Shown here: positions 44,834-53,710 of the stretch, in pieces
Position numbering within the stretch: the stretch's first letter is position 1
Layout of the letters: every line of letters starts with the position of its first letter
Source of the DNA: Acidobacteriota bacterium
Lineage (GTDB): Bacteria; Acidobacteriota; Terriglobia; UBA7540
DNA length: 64,000 nt
Assembly: GCA_004298155.1 (NCBI GenBank)
Contig: SCRD01000019.1
Span: 120,680 to 184,679, forward strand
Direction: 5' to 3'
Made by a program: the position numbers and the translations under genes
The notes under the pieces: model-generated
The model's database searches: none
Seen by the model: only the letters and a program-made list of their open reading frames with translations
Told to the model about the DNA's origin: nothing

Positions 44834-45892
44834 TTACGGAAGATAAACGTCCGCCGTCAGATCTTCAGGTGTGGGGTCAGGGCTTTCATCCGCAAACGTC
44901 ACGGCCTGGTCGACAATTTCACGAATTTTGACGTCCAGGTCGTCGATATATTCCTGATTGATGATACCAAGAGATTCCAAGGTGGAAGAAAAGCGTTTGA
45001 TGGGGTCGCGCTGCCGATGTTCAGCAAGTTCTTCTCGCGTGCGGTAGGTGCCGTGGGCCGGATCAGACATTGAATGGCCCATAAAACGGTAAGTCCGGGC
45101 CTCAATCAACGTGGGAAGGTCTTCTTTGCGTGCCCGCTCAACCGCCTCGGTAATTCCGTCGTAGACCGAAAGCACGTCCATGCCGTCCACGACTGCCCGG
45201 GCCATATCATACGAACACGCCTTCTCTGACAGGTCACGGATGGCGGAAGTCTTAAGAATCGGAGTCCCCATCCCGAATTCATTGTTCTCACAAATAAAGA
45301 CCACCGGAAGTTTCCACAGTTGGGCGAGGTTCAATGATTCATGGAAAGACCCGATGTTCACCGCCGCCTCGCCAAAAAAGCATAATGTCACACGCGACTG
45401 ATTCAGATACTTGGCGGCAAAAGCCACGCCAGCAGCCAATGGAATCTGGCCACCGACAATGCCGTGCCCACCCAGGAAACCTATGGCGGGGTCAAAGAGA
45501 TGCATCGAACCACCCTTACCCTTTGAGCAGCCTGTGCGCTTGCCAAAAAGCTCGGCCATGATGGGTCCCGGATCCATTCCGCGGACCAGGGCGTGGCCGT
45601 GCTCACGGTAAGAGCAAAGAACAGCGTCTTCGGGTTCGAGGGTCGCGATCGCCCCGACTGCAACAGCCTCCTGGCCGATATACAGATGGCAAAAGCCGCC
45701 GATCTTACCAAGCGTGTACATCTCGGCTGATTTTTCTTCAAAACGCCGAATCAGCAACATCTTCTCCAGAAGGTCTTTCAAAAATTGCGGTTCCTTCTGG
45801 CGGGCGCGCTCCTGCTGTTCGACCAGCTGAGCATCGGCCGTGCTGGCGTCTGGAACATGCACGGCGCCTCGGCTGGAATTGCCGGATTTCAT
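44834..45892 (-). CDS. pdhA: Pyruvate dehydrogenase E1 component, alpha subunit
   Basis: A 352-residue thiamine diphosphate-binding subunit. RRFEEKSAEMYTLGKIGGF, YREHGHALVRG, GKGGSMHLFD and the phosphorylation-loop relative YRFMGHSMSDPAHGTYRT are typical. The TPP/Mg motif reads FFGEAAVN where most relatives have GDGA(A/T)N, so Asp is Glu and the second Gly is Ala. I chose ATG 45892 because a perfect AGGAGG lies 7 bases upstream; ATG 45919 would add 9 residues. It lies 116 bases before pdhB. Confidence 0.93.
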   Translation of the reverse strand: MKSGNSSRGAVHVPDASTADAQLVEQQERARQKEPQFLKDLLEKMLLIRRFEEKSAEMYTLGKIGGFCHLYIGQEAVAVGAIATLEPEDAVLCSYREHGHALVRGMDPGPIMAELFGKRTGCSKGKGGSMHLFDPAIGFLGGHGIVGGQIPLAAGVAFAAKYLNQSRVTLCFFGEAAVNIGSFHESLNLAQLWKLPVVFICENNEFGMGTPILKTSAIRDLSEKACSYDMARAVVDGMDVLSVYDGITEAVERARKEDLPTLIEARTYRFMGHSMSDPAHGTYRTREELAEHRQRDPIKRFSSTLESLGIINQEYIDDLDVKIREIVDQAVTFADESPDPTPEDLTADVYLP

Positions 45893-46085
45893 ATAAAGCC
45901 TCCTGGTATTTTCCTGCACTCTCCAAGATACGCGAGCTTCGCTAGTTTAAACGCTCGCAGCGTGTAAGGCAAACGACCCTTAAGACAACCCAACATTCTA
46001 CAATAAGCTTACGGTTTTGGGCAGGGTTGGTCAATGCAGCCAATCTATGCAAACGATAGAAAAAACTTATAGAAGCAGGCAGATT

Positions 46086-46549
46086 ATGAAAGTCCACACT
46101 CCATATCTTAGGTTTAACGCGAAGAAAAAGCGGGAGTTTATTAATGTCACTGCGGAACTTGAAAAGGCACTCGGGATTGCGGACATCCAGGAACGGCTTG
46201 TACCGAGCTCTACCATGCACATCACGGCTGGCGTCTATGTTAACGACGCCGAAGGCCGTCTGATTGCCAATATCGGCCAGTGGCTGGAACAACTTGCTCT
46301 AATCCGCGCCGATTATCACCACCATCGGACGAGATGGGAACCAACGCCGGTGCGCATCTGAAGAATCTTCTAGTGGGCCACCAGGCGCCGATGCCCGTCA
46401 CCAAGAGTCGGCTTGACCTTGGATCATGGCAGCAAGTCTATTACGCGGAGTTTGACGGCCAGCGCCGCAAACGTGTCCTGATCAAGGCCATCGGAGAATG
46501 GTTGCGACTCACGCGGTTCTATTCGATCCGCTTACCGTTGGTGTCGTAG
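46086..46549 (+). pseudogene. Frameshifted YjbQ/UPF0047 family gene
   Basis: Two overlapping frames together spell one YjbQ protein. The first runs from MKVHTPYLRFNAKKKREFIN through [13 protein letters not shown] to YHHHRT; the second continues with [40 protein letters not shown] and [11 protein letters not shown]. The switch lies near 46326-46336 and equals a 1-base deletion (or 2-base insertion). After GEW the second frame runs on 14 residues past the usual end and overlaps the 3' end of the M16 gene on the other strand. YjbQ proteins are small conserved enzymes with reported thiamine phosphate synthase activity. A sequencing error is possible. Confidence 0.8.
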
Positions 46550-48000
46550 ACCTCGAGCGGTCCGTATTTTTTCAGCACATCCTTGATGTCCTTACCGCTG
46601 CCGACGCAGACAACCTGGAGATGGTCAAGGTCGATATATTTTTGGGCTGTCTCTTTCACTACCTGCGGCGTTACCTTAGCCACGTCTTCCGGATACTGGT
46701 CCCAGTAATCCGGTGAAAGCTTGTAATAGTCCACCGTCAGCCAGGAGCGGAGGAGCGTCGTGGGACTTTCCAGGGAAAGAGCGAAGCTGGAGACAATGGC
46801 TCGCTGGGCCTCGTCCAGCTCTTTTTCCGGCACATCTTCATTGCGAATCTTCCGGAACTCATCCATCAACGCCTGCATCGAGCCGTCGGTCACGGCCGTG
46901 CGGACTTCAGTGGATGCAATCCATGGCCCGGGGTAAATGTCCGGCGTCATATAGCTGTAGGCGCCGTAGGTGTACCCCTTTTCTTCGCGCAGGTCCAGAA
47001 ACAGGCGCGCCGCCGGACCGCCACCCAGGATGTGATTGGTCACCACCAGCGGGATATAGTCAGGGTCGTTGCGCCGCAAAGCCTGGTTGCCGGCGAGGAT
47101 GTTGGTCTGGACGGAATCCGGCCGGTCCACAAGGACCACCTTCGCCGCCGAGGGCTTCGGCAGCGGCGGCAGCCTGGGGTCATTGACAGGATGACTTTGC
47201 CAGCCGCCAAAATACTTTTTGATGAGCGGCACGATAGAATCGTAGTCAACGTCGCCCGCCACCCCGAGGATGGCGTTATTGGGCGCATAGTACTCGCTAT
47301 GGAATTTTTCCAATTCGTCGCGCGTTACTTTGTTCACTGATTCCGGTGTGGCGGCAACCTCCGAAGCCGGAAAATCTCCGTAGAGCACGCTGTAGAATCT
47401 TTCGCGCGCAAGGAAGCTGGGCTCCGAGCGCATCTGCTGCAGGTCGGCGAGCCGCCGTTTCTTAAATTTGGCAAGCTCATCGTCCGGGAACGTTGGGTTG
47501 AGGACCACGTCGCTCATCAATTCAAGAATGCGATCGGTGTTTTCCACCAGGCCGGATGCCGTAACGCTTGATGTGTTGTTGCCAAAGCCTGCCGACGCGC
47601 CCAGGCTGGCTCCAATGTCATCAACGTCCTTGGCAATCTGGGCGCTGCTGCGGTGAGTGGTTCCCTCGCGGAGCATTTCGGCGGTAAACCCGGCCAGTCC
47701 CGGGAGATCGCGAGGATCGTCAAGCGCCCCGGTTTTGATCCAGAGCATGAAGGAAACAGTTGGCAGCTTGTGGCGCTCCAGCACCAGAACGTCAAGTCCG
47801 TTGTCCAGTTTGAATTCGCGGGGGCGCGGCAGCTTGACGCGCAGGATTTCCTTATTGACCGGGGCACGGTTCAGCCGCACCACCTGGCTGAGCGGAACCG
47901 ACTTGCTCTCCTCGGGGCCTTGCCCCAGGAGGGTCACCCTGCTGGTTCCCAATGCCACTATAACGATGAGTAAAGCAAGAAATGTCCGTTTCACGTTCAC
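46519..48000 (-). CDS. M16 family peptidase homologue lacking the zinc motif
   Basis: A 493-residue secreted or periplasmic M16B protein with an N-terminal signal sequence ([20 protein letters not shown]). Where active members have HxxEH it reads [10 protein letters not shown], so it cannot bind catalytic zinc. The conserved Arg/Tyr substrate-binding segment [15 protein letters not shown] is present. The gene lies 6 bases after an active M16 gene, so it is the non-catalytic partner of a heterodimeric peptidase, by analogy with mitochondrial processing peptidase and paired bacterial M16B proteins. Confidence 0.9.
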   Translation of the reverse strand: MNVKRTFLALLIVIVALGTSRVTLLGQGPEESKSVPLSQVVRLNRAPVNKEILRVKLPRPREFKLDNGLDVLVLERHKLPTVSFMLWIKTGALDDPRDLPGLAGFTAEMLREGTTHRSSAQIAKDVDDIGASLGASAGFGNNTSSVTASGLVENTDRILELMSDVVLNPTFPDDELAKFKKRRLADLQQMRSEPSFLARERFYSVLYGDFPASEVAATPESVNKVTRDELEKFHSEYYAPNNAILGVAGDVDYDSIVPLIKKYFGGWQSHPVNDPRLPPLPKPSAAKVVLVDRPDSVQTNILAGNQALRRNDPDYIPLVVTNHILGGGPAARLFLDLREEKGYTYGAYSYMTPDIYPGPWIASTEVRTAVTDGSMQALMDEFRKIRNEDVPEKELDEAQRAIVSSFALSLESPTTLLRSWLTVDYYKLSPDYWDQYPEDVAKVTPQVVKETAQKYIDLDHLQVVCVGSGKDIKDVLKKYGPLEVYDTNGKRIE

Positions 48001-48006
48001 TCTCCT

Positions 48007-49365
48007 CTAGCGGCTTGCAGCCGTGGTTTCTTTTGCGGCAGGCAGGTCAATCACCACGGCCTGCTGTTGTGGAATCAGATACTTGTCCGCAACGGTTTTC
48101 ACCTGCGTTGCCGTCACGGCATTAAACTTGTCAAAAATTGTGTTGACCAGGTCAGGATCGTTGAACTTGACCGCGTATTCGCCGATGCGGATAGCCGTAA
48201 AGAGGTCCGACTGTCGGGCCTGGATCTGCTGGCGACGGAACTGTGCCCGCGCCTTTTCCATTTCGGCGTCGGTAACACCGCCATTCCTCACCGCTGCGAT
48301 TTCATCCTCGGCGGCTTTTTCAACGTCTTCGGTTTTGACGCCGGGACGCGGCATCGCTAGCAGGTAGAAAAGGCTGTCACCCGTTCGTGCGTCCGCCTGC
48401 ACTTCCACTGAAGTTGCCAGTTGTTTTTCCTTGACCAGATGCTGATAGAGTCGCGAGCTTTCGCCCGTGCTCAAAATGCTGGCCAGCACCTGGAGAGCAT
48501 AATTGTCTGCTGTGTTGCCGGGAGGGGTATGAAAGGCCATCAATACCATAGGCAGCCGTGCCAGAGGGTCCATCATAGTTTCCCGCCGCTGGCCGTAATG
48601 CTCCGGCTCGGTAAGGTCCGGTTTGGGCGGCGCCGGCTGCGATGGGATATCGCCGAAATATTTCTTCACGCTTTCCAGGGCCTCGGCGGGATCAAGATCC
48701 CCCACCAGGGTGAGCACGGCGTTATTCGGTGCGTAATAAATGCGAAAGAAGTTCTGCACGTCTGACACAGTGGCCGCGTTGAGGTCTGCCATCGAGCCGA
48801 TGACCGAGTGCTTGTAGGCAAAGTTGTCATATGCCAGGTTGTCGATTTCAAGATAAGCTTTGCCATAGGGCTGGTTGTCAATGCCCAGCCGCCTTTCTTC
48901 CTGGACAGCGTTGCGCTGGTTGTTCAGGTTGGCCTGGTTCACGGCCAGCGAGCGCATTCGGTCGCTTTCGAGAAAGAGCGCAAGGTCTAGCTGGTTCTTC
49001 GGCAACATTTCGAAATAGTTGGTGCGGTCTTCGTTGGTGGTTCCGTTCATGTCGCCACCGTTATTTTCAATCAGGATCATGTGCTCGCCCTTGCCCACGT
49101 TCTTCGAGCCCTGGAACATCATGTGTTCGAAAAGGTGAGCAAACCCTGTTCTGCCGGGCCATTCGCTGTGCGATCCCACGTTGTAGGTAACGGAGATGGC
49201 GAAGACGGGCGCAGTGTGATCGGGCGCGATGATTACCCTGAGGCCATTCTCAAGGCGCTGGTCGGTAAAGTTGAGGTGCGGGACCCGGAGTTCCGCGGCG
49301 GCCAGCCCCTGCGCCAAAAGCAATACAGACGCAAGCAACAAAGTACCTGCACGGTATTTTTTCAT
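48007..49365 (-). CDS. M16 family zinc metallopeptidase (catalytic partner)
   Basis: A 452-residue M16B peptidase. A signal peptide (MKKYRAGTLLLASVLLLAQG) is followed by VTYNVGSHSEWPGRTGFAHL and the inverted zinc motif HLFEHMMFQGS, with the downstream acidic ligand region NAVQEERRLGIDNQPYG. Active subunit of the pair with the gene at 46519. I chose ATG 49365 for its spacing from GGGGAGC; ATG 49371 is the alternative. Confidence 0.92.
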   Translation of the reverse strand: MKKYRAGTLLLASVLLLAQGLAAAELRVPHLNFTDQRLENGLRVIIAPDHTAPVFAISVTYNVGSHSEWPGRTGFAHLFEHMMFQGSKNVGKGEHMILIENNGGDMNGTTNEDRTNYFEMLPKNQLDLALFLESDRMRSLAVNQANLNNQRNAVQEERRLGIDNQPYGKAYLEIDNLAYDNFAYKHSVIGSMADLNAATVSDVQNFFRIYYAPNNAVLTLVGDLDPAEALESVKKYFGDIPSQPAPPKPDLTEPEHYGQRRETMMDPLARLPMVLMAFHTPPGNTADNYALQVLASILSTGESSRLYQHLVKEKQLATSVEVQADARTGDSLFYLLAMPRPGVKTEDVEKAAEDEIAAVRNGGVTDAEMEKARAQFRRQQIQARQSDLFTAIRIGEYAVKFNDPDLVNTIFDKFNAVTATQVKTVADKYLIPQQQAVVIDLPAAKETTAASR

Positions 49366-49371
49366 GTACAT

Positions 49372-49668
49372 GCTCCCCGGTGCCTCAAGTCGTAAGTTGT
49401 CAGTCGGTTAGGAGGCCGGACCCTAAGCCCTTGGTCCAAGTAAACAACTTCCTGCCTGCTGTTTCTCTGCCTGCATGGAAAATTTGACATGACCCGTATC
49501 TATGAACAAGAACGCCCCAGATTATACCTCAGCTCTGGCTGCCGAGTCTCTTTCAGAAACCGTCGATTGATGCCCGCTATTATGACCCGATCCTGCCCTG
49601 CGGGCGCGTTGCGCGCTATCGCAACCTTGCCGGTGGAGTCCCGCGGCCCGGCGCTCTGCGCCAGGTCT
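49372..49668. other. Intergenic region upstream of the M16 pair
   Basis: About 300 bases between the M16 genes and the ROK kinase, both on the minus strand. It probably holds the promoter of the M16 pair, but I see no clear -35/-10 pair or RNA gene. Confidence 0.35.
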
Positions 49669-50631
49669 TCAAAACCCCATGGCTACGCACAGGGCGGCAA
49701 CGTCGCCAATCCGTTCATCGAGCTGCGCCGGCACAACCTTACAGACGGCGGTCGAATAGGGCAGGGCCTCGCGTTCGAGCACTTCGCGCGCCGGGCGGAG
49801 CAGAGTCTCACCCAGGCGCATGGCCAGCCCGCCAATCACGATTCTCTCGGGATTCAGAATATCCACCAGAATTGCCAGTGTCGCACCCAGCCGCTTGCCC
49901 GTCGAGCGAAGGATGCGGGCGGCGACGACGTCTCCTTTCCCCGCTGCCAGCGCCACGTCGCGGGCGGTGATCGGCTTGCCTTGCTGCAGGAACACTGCAA
50001 GCGTGGTTGGCTCTTTCCGCTTAAGAGCGCCTTTGACCGCCTTCTCCGCAATCTGAGTCATGCCGCCGCCGCTCGCCCATCCCTCCACGGATCCTGCCTT
50101 GTGATAGCCGACTGGGCCGGAACGCGTAAGCCGGACATGGCCGATCTCGCCCGCGAAGTCATTCGTGCCATGGTAGAGGCGGCCGTCGGTAATAATCCCT
50201 GCCCCCAACCCTGTTCCCATGGTCAGAAAAACCATGTTTCTGCAGCCTCGTCCGGCGCCAAAGCGGTGTTCCGCCACGGCTCCCGCGTTAGCGTCATTTT
50301 CCACGTGACAAGTCACGCCAAACTCGTCTTCCAGCATTGCTTTGATGGGTACGTCCTTCCAGGTGGAGAGATTGGGCGGGGCTTGAATGACGCCCGCAAT
50401 GTGGTCGAGCGGCCCGCCGCAGCTTACGCCTATGGCTACGGGCTTCAGCCGATGCTTTGCAAGCAGGTCCCGGATTCCTGCGTGAATCAATCGCAGCGCC
50501 GGTTCTGGTCCCCTCGCGGGTTTTGTGGGGAATTCGATCCGAGCCAGAACCGACGGCGCCCCTAATGAGATGAGAACAGCGGTTTTTGTTCCTCCGACGT
50601 CAACACCCACCAGCGCATTTTTTGGCATCAA
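49669..50631 (-). CDS. ROK family sugar kinase
   Basis: A 320-residue ROK protein without a DNA-binding domain, so a kinase rather than a repressor. ATP-binding VGVDVGGTKTAVL, catalytic ENDANAGAVAEHRFGAGRG and FLTMGTGLGAGIITDGRLY are clear. The zinc motif GxCxCGxxGCxE is replaced by GPVGYHKAGSVEGWASG, with no cysteines. Likely glucokinase or N-acetylhexosamine kinase; the sugar cannot be fixed from sequence. Stand-alone gene divergent from the ABC exporter. Confidence 0.87.
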   Translation of the reverse strand: MMPKNALVGVDVGGTKTAVLISLGAPSVLARIEFPTKPARGPEPALRLIHAGIRDLLAKHRLKPVAIGVSCGGPLDHIAGVIQAPPNLSTWKDVPIKAMLEDEFGVTCHVENDANAGAVAEHRFGAGRGCRNMVFLTMGTGLGAGIITDGRLYHGTNDFAGEIGHVRLTRSGPVGYHKAGSVEGWASGGGMTQIAEKAVKGALKRKEPTTLAVFLQQGKPITARDVALAAGKGDVVAARILRSTGKRLGATLAILVDILNPERIVIGGLAMRLGETLLRPAREVLEREALPYSTAVCKVVPAQLDERIGDVAALCVAMGF

Positions 50632-50830
50632 GCCGGGCTCCTCATGAATCGTTATGGATTCTTGCTCGTCTAATCTGTCGGGTAGTGTTCCGTCACGTTT
50701 TTAACGTCTATGTGGCGTTCTTCCGGACCGTGATCGCATTCCGCCGCGCTTGTTCAGAAGCGGTGCGGTTGATAAAATTATATCTTTGAATCATCGAGGA
50801 GTGGTTTCCCCGCGAATTTTTTGTCTTCCT

Positions 50831-51835
50831 ATGAAACCCATCATTGAAGTGCAGGACCTGGTCAAGGAGTTTCGTTCCTTTCGGCGGCGTGAAGGAGTGT
50901 GGGGCGCCGTTCAGAACCTCTTTGTACGCGAGCAGATCACCATCTCCGCCGTTGATCACGTGAATTTCACAATCGCGCCGGGCGAAGTGGTGGGCTACAT
51001 CGGCGCCAACGGGGCCGGGAAGTCAACCACGGTTAAAATGCTCACCGGCATTCTCGTTCCCACCAGCGGCAGCATTGTGGCCAACGGCTTTGTTCCCTGG
51101 CGCGACCGCCGCCGCTACACCAAGCACATCGGCGTGGTGTTTGGCCAGCGGACGCAGCTCTGGTGGGACATCGCGGTGGTGGAATCATTCAAGCTGCTGA
51201 AGGAAATCTATGAGGTGTCTGACGCCGACTATCAGCGGCGCCTCGGTGTCTTCTCTGAGATTCTTAATCTCAATGATTACCTCAGTACGCCGGTCCGCAA
51301 ATTGAGCCTGGGGCAGCGAATGCGATGTGACATTGCCGCTTCGCTGCTGCACAATCCTCCCGTGCTTTTTCTGGACGAGCCGACCATCGGACTGGATGTG
51401 GTGGCCAAAGACCGCATTCGAGAATTCCTGAAGGAAGTGAACCGCACGGAGCGGACTACTGTCCTGCTCACCACGCACGACCTTTCAGACATCGAGGAGC
51501 TTTGCAGCCGTATCATTGTGATCGACAAAGGAAAGACCCTCTTTGACGGTGCTTTGCGGGAGATGAAAGGCCGCCTGGCAAAATACAATCAGGTGAAATT
51601 TCTGCTGAAAGATCGAAGCCAGACGGCGGTGGTCGACCAGATTGCGACCGACGGAATTCTATGCGACCGCATCGATGAACTCACGTATTTGATGCGCTTT
51701 GACCGCGAGCGCTATTCGAACGCGGAAATCATCCGTAAAATCGTGAACACGCTGGAGGTGAGTGACATCCTGGTTGAGGAAGAGCCCATCGAGGATATTG
51801 TGAAGCGCATCTACCTGCGGGGAGAGGTCGGATAA
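50831..51835 (+). CDS. ABC-2 type exporter ATPase (COG4586-like)
   Basis: A 334-residue ABC ATPase. Walker A GANGAGKST at 58-66, the Q-loop region VVFGQRTQLWWD, signature LSLGQRMRCDIAASLL, Walker B VLFLDEPTIGLD and the switch His in LLTTHD are present, followed by a C-terminal accessory domain of about 90 residues. The N-terminal KEFRSFRRREGVWGAVQNLF before Walker A is typical of COG4586 proteins. Start chosen at ATG 50831, where homology begins. It overlaps the next permease start by 1 base (TAATG). Substrate unknown. Confidence 0.9.
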   Translation: MKPIIEVQDLVKEFRSFRRREGVWGAVQNLFVREQITISAVDHVNFTIAPGEVVGYIGANGAGKSTTVKMLTGILVPTSGSIVANGFVPWRDRRRYTKHIGVVFGQRTQLWWDIAVVESFKLLKEIYEVSDADYQRRLGVFSEILNLNDYLSTPVRKLSLGQRMRCDIAASLLHNPPVLFLDEPTIGLDVVAKDRIREFLKEVNRTERTTVLLTTHDLSDIEELCSRIIVIDKGKTLFDGALREMKGRLAKYNQVKFLLKDRSQTAVVDQIATDGILCDRIDELTYLMRFDRERYSNAEIIRKIVNTLEVSDILVEEEPIEDIVKRIYLRGEVG

Positions 51836-52689
51836 TGGCATCGACCGATTATGCGCTCCCGGCCCGGCCGCAAAGCGACTTTTCGCTCACGGCGGTGGCG
51901 CGCATCTACGGAGGATTCCTTCGCGTGGGCTTTGTAAACACCATGGCTTACCGCCTGCGCTATTACACAGGCATCGTCACCTACTTTATTTATGTCTCGG
52001 TTTATTACTTCATCTGGAAGGCTATTTATTCCCACAGCTCCAGCATTGAGGGTTTTGACTTCAGCCAGGTGTTGACCTATGTCGCCGTCGGCTGGATCAT
52101 CCGCTCCTTCTATTACAACAATATTGACCAGGATATGGCCGCACAGGTGCTGGAGGGCAAATTGGCCATGGACCTGATCAAGCCGGTGAATACGCAATGG
52201 ATGTACATTGCTCAGGCGCTCGGCGAGTCGGCTTTCCGCCTCACCATGCTGACTGTTCCCACCGCCATTTTCCTGCTGCTTGTTTTCCCGGTGCGGAAAC
52301 CGGCGGGCGCTGAGAATTTGATTGCCTTCCTCTTCAGCGTGTTCCTGAGTTTCTTCCTTGTGGCAGGCATCAACTTTGCCGTGGGAACGTTCGCCATACG
52401 CTTGAAATCTATTTTGGGATTGCTGCGGGCCAAATACTTTCTTCTGGAGCTGTTTTCAGGGTTGTTGATTCCGATCTCCTTCTTCCCACACATCTTCCAG
52501 ACGATGTTCGCATTCATGCCATTTGAGTACATCAGCTATATTCCCGTGCTCATCTACCTGGGTAAAATCAGCGGGATTAGAATGCTGGAGGCGCTCGGCT
52601 TGCAGATTTTCTGGGTTGCGGCGCTGGTGGCGATTGGCCATGCGCTGTGGGCGCTGTCCAGCAAGCAGATCACAATTCAGGGAGGATAG
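51835..52689 (+). CDS. ABC-2 type permease (COG4587-like)
   Basis: A 284-residue permease with about six membrane spans. YRLRYYTGIVTYFIYVSVYY near the start and the long loop VLEGKLAMDLIKPVNTQW are typical of the PF06182-type permeases that pair with COG4586 ATPases. Translationally coupled to the ATPase. It works as a heterodimer with the permease at 52819. Confidence 0.85.
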   Translation: MASTDYALPARPQSDFSLTAVARIYGGFLRVGFVNTMAYRLRYYTGIVTYFIYVSVYYFIWKAIYSHSSSIEGFDFSQVLTYVAVGWIIRSFYYNNIDQDMAAQVLEGKLAMDLIKPVNTQWMYIAQALGESAFRLTMLTVPTAIFLLLVFPVRKPAGAENLIAFLFSVFLSFFLVAGINFAVGTFAIRLKSILGLLRAKYFLLELFSGLLIPISFFPHIFQTMFAFMPFEYISYIPVLIYLGKISGIRMLEALGLQIFWVAALVAIGHALWALSSKQITIQGG

Positions 52690-52704
52690 ACAAAGACTGA
52701 AGCG

Positions 52705-52809
52705 TGAAGGATGAAAGTGGAGCCGGAAAAGCCGCGGTCTGCAGCAGGAGTTCGTGACCAATCGAAGAGCTGCCATCTTGTGAGTGGCACGGCCCGCATT
52801 CATCCTTCA
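52705..52809. repeat. Small inverted-repeat element between permease genes
   Basis: TGAAGGATGAA at 52705-52715 and its exact complement TTCATCCTTCA at 52799-52809 bound about 105 noncoding bases. These separate two permease genes that are usually adjacent or overlapping. It could be a small insertion or just a hairpin-forming spacer. Confidence 0.4.
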
Positions 52810-52818
52810 TAATTTCTT

Positions 52819-53610
52819 ATGAGGCGTCACCTCCGATTATTCGCACTCTACTTCGCGCAATACGCCAAGGTTCGCCTTGAATACAAGGCAGACTTCTTCA
52901 TCGCTTTTTTCTCCTCGATGGCGGCGACTGTGCTGGGCTTTGGCTTTGTGCTGGTGTTGTTCACCAAGATTCCTAAACTGCAGGACTGGTCGTTCTACGA
53001 AATTCTTTTTCTGTATGGCTTCTCGCTCATTCCGCTCGGCTTTTTCAACGTGGTGAGCTGGAACCTCTACCAGTTTGGGGATATCTACATCATCCAGGGG
53101 AAGTTTGATCGCATCATGTTGCGGCCGGTCGACACACTCTTCCAGGTGCTTTTTGAAAAGTTCCGCCTCGAGTCGCTCCAGGAAGTTGTCACCGGCGTTT
53201 TTGTTGTGGCCGTTTCTGTGAAGCACCTGAATGTCCCCTGGCCGGCCGGTGACTACTTCTGGTTCACCCTGATGGTAGCCTCGGGCACGATGATTTATCT
53301 GGCGGTCTTCCTGATGCTCACGGCCGTTTCCTTCTGGTTTGAGGACCGCGTAGGAATTGTTCCTCCAGTGTTTAACATGTTGACCTTCGGCCGCTATCCG
53401 TTGACGATCTATAACGTGTTTATCCAGTTCATGCTGAGCTGGATTATTCCTTTTGGGTTCGCCTCTTTTTACCCCACAACACACTTTCTTGGGCGCGCCA
53501 CCTTTAATACATACTTCTACCTGGTCCCGGTTGTGGCGGCGGCATTCTTTATGATGGCGCTTTTTGTCTGGAACCGCGGCGTAGAGAATTACGGCAGCAC
53601 CGGGTCTTGA
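52819..53610 (+). CDS. ABC-2 type permease (COG3694-like)
   Basis: A 263-residue protein with about six membrane spans, starting MRRHLRLFALYFAQYAKVRL. IQGKFDRIMLRPVDTLFQVL parallels the same loop in the upstream permease, and VFNMLTFGRYPLTIYNVFIQ is typical of COG3694. Completes a three-part exporter of unknown substrate. Confidence 0.85.
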   Translation: MRRHLRLFALYFAQYAKVRLEYKADFFIAFFSSMAATVLGFGFVLVLFTKIPKLQDWSFYEILFLYGFSLIPLGFFNVVSWNLYQFGDIYIIQGKFDRIMLRPVDTLFQVLFEKFRLESLQEVVTGVFVVAVSVKHLNVPWPAGDYFWFTLMVASGTMIYLAVFLMLTAVSFWFEDRVGIVPPVFNMLTFGRYPLTIYNVFIQFMLSWIIPFGFASFYPTTHFLGRATFNTYFYLVPVVAAAFFMMALFVWNRGVENYGSTGS

Positions 53611-53710
53611 CTGGCAGCCTTAAATGCCCCTTATTTTTGACCAGGTTGCAAGCTTCGGGTAAAATTGTTAGTTTCTGAATACGTCCAGGGAAAGTTCCTT
53701 AACATCCTGT

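Noticed and set aside
49550..49680. Possible gene fragment reading RYYDPILPCGRVARYRNLAG
   Set aside because: Open for only about 60 codons in one frame, with no start, ribosome site or recognised family.
49489..50565. Plus-strand frame of 358 codons opposite the ROK kinase
   Set aside because: Antisense to a convincing ROK gene; its predicted protein is low-complexity and matches no family I know.
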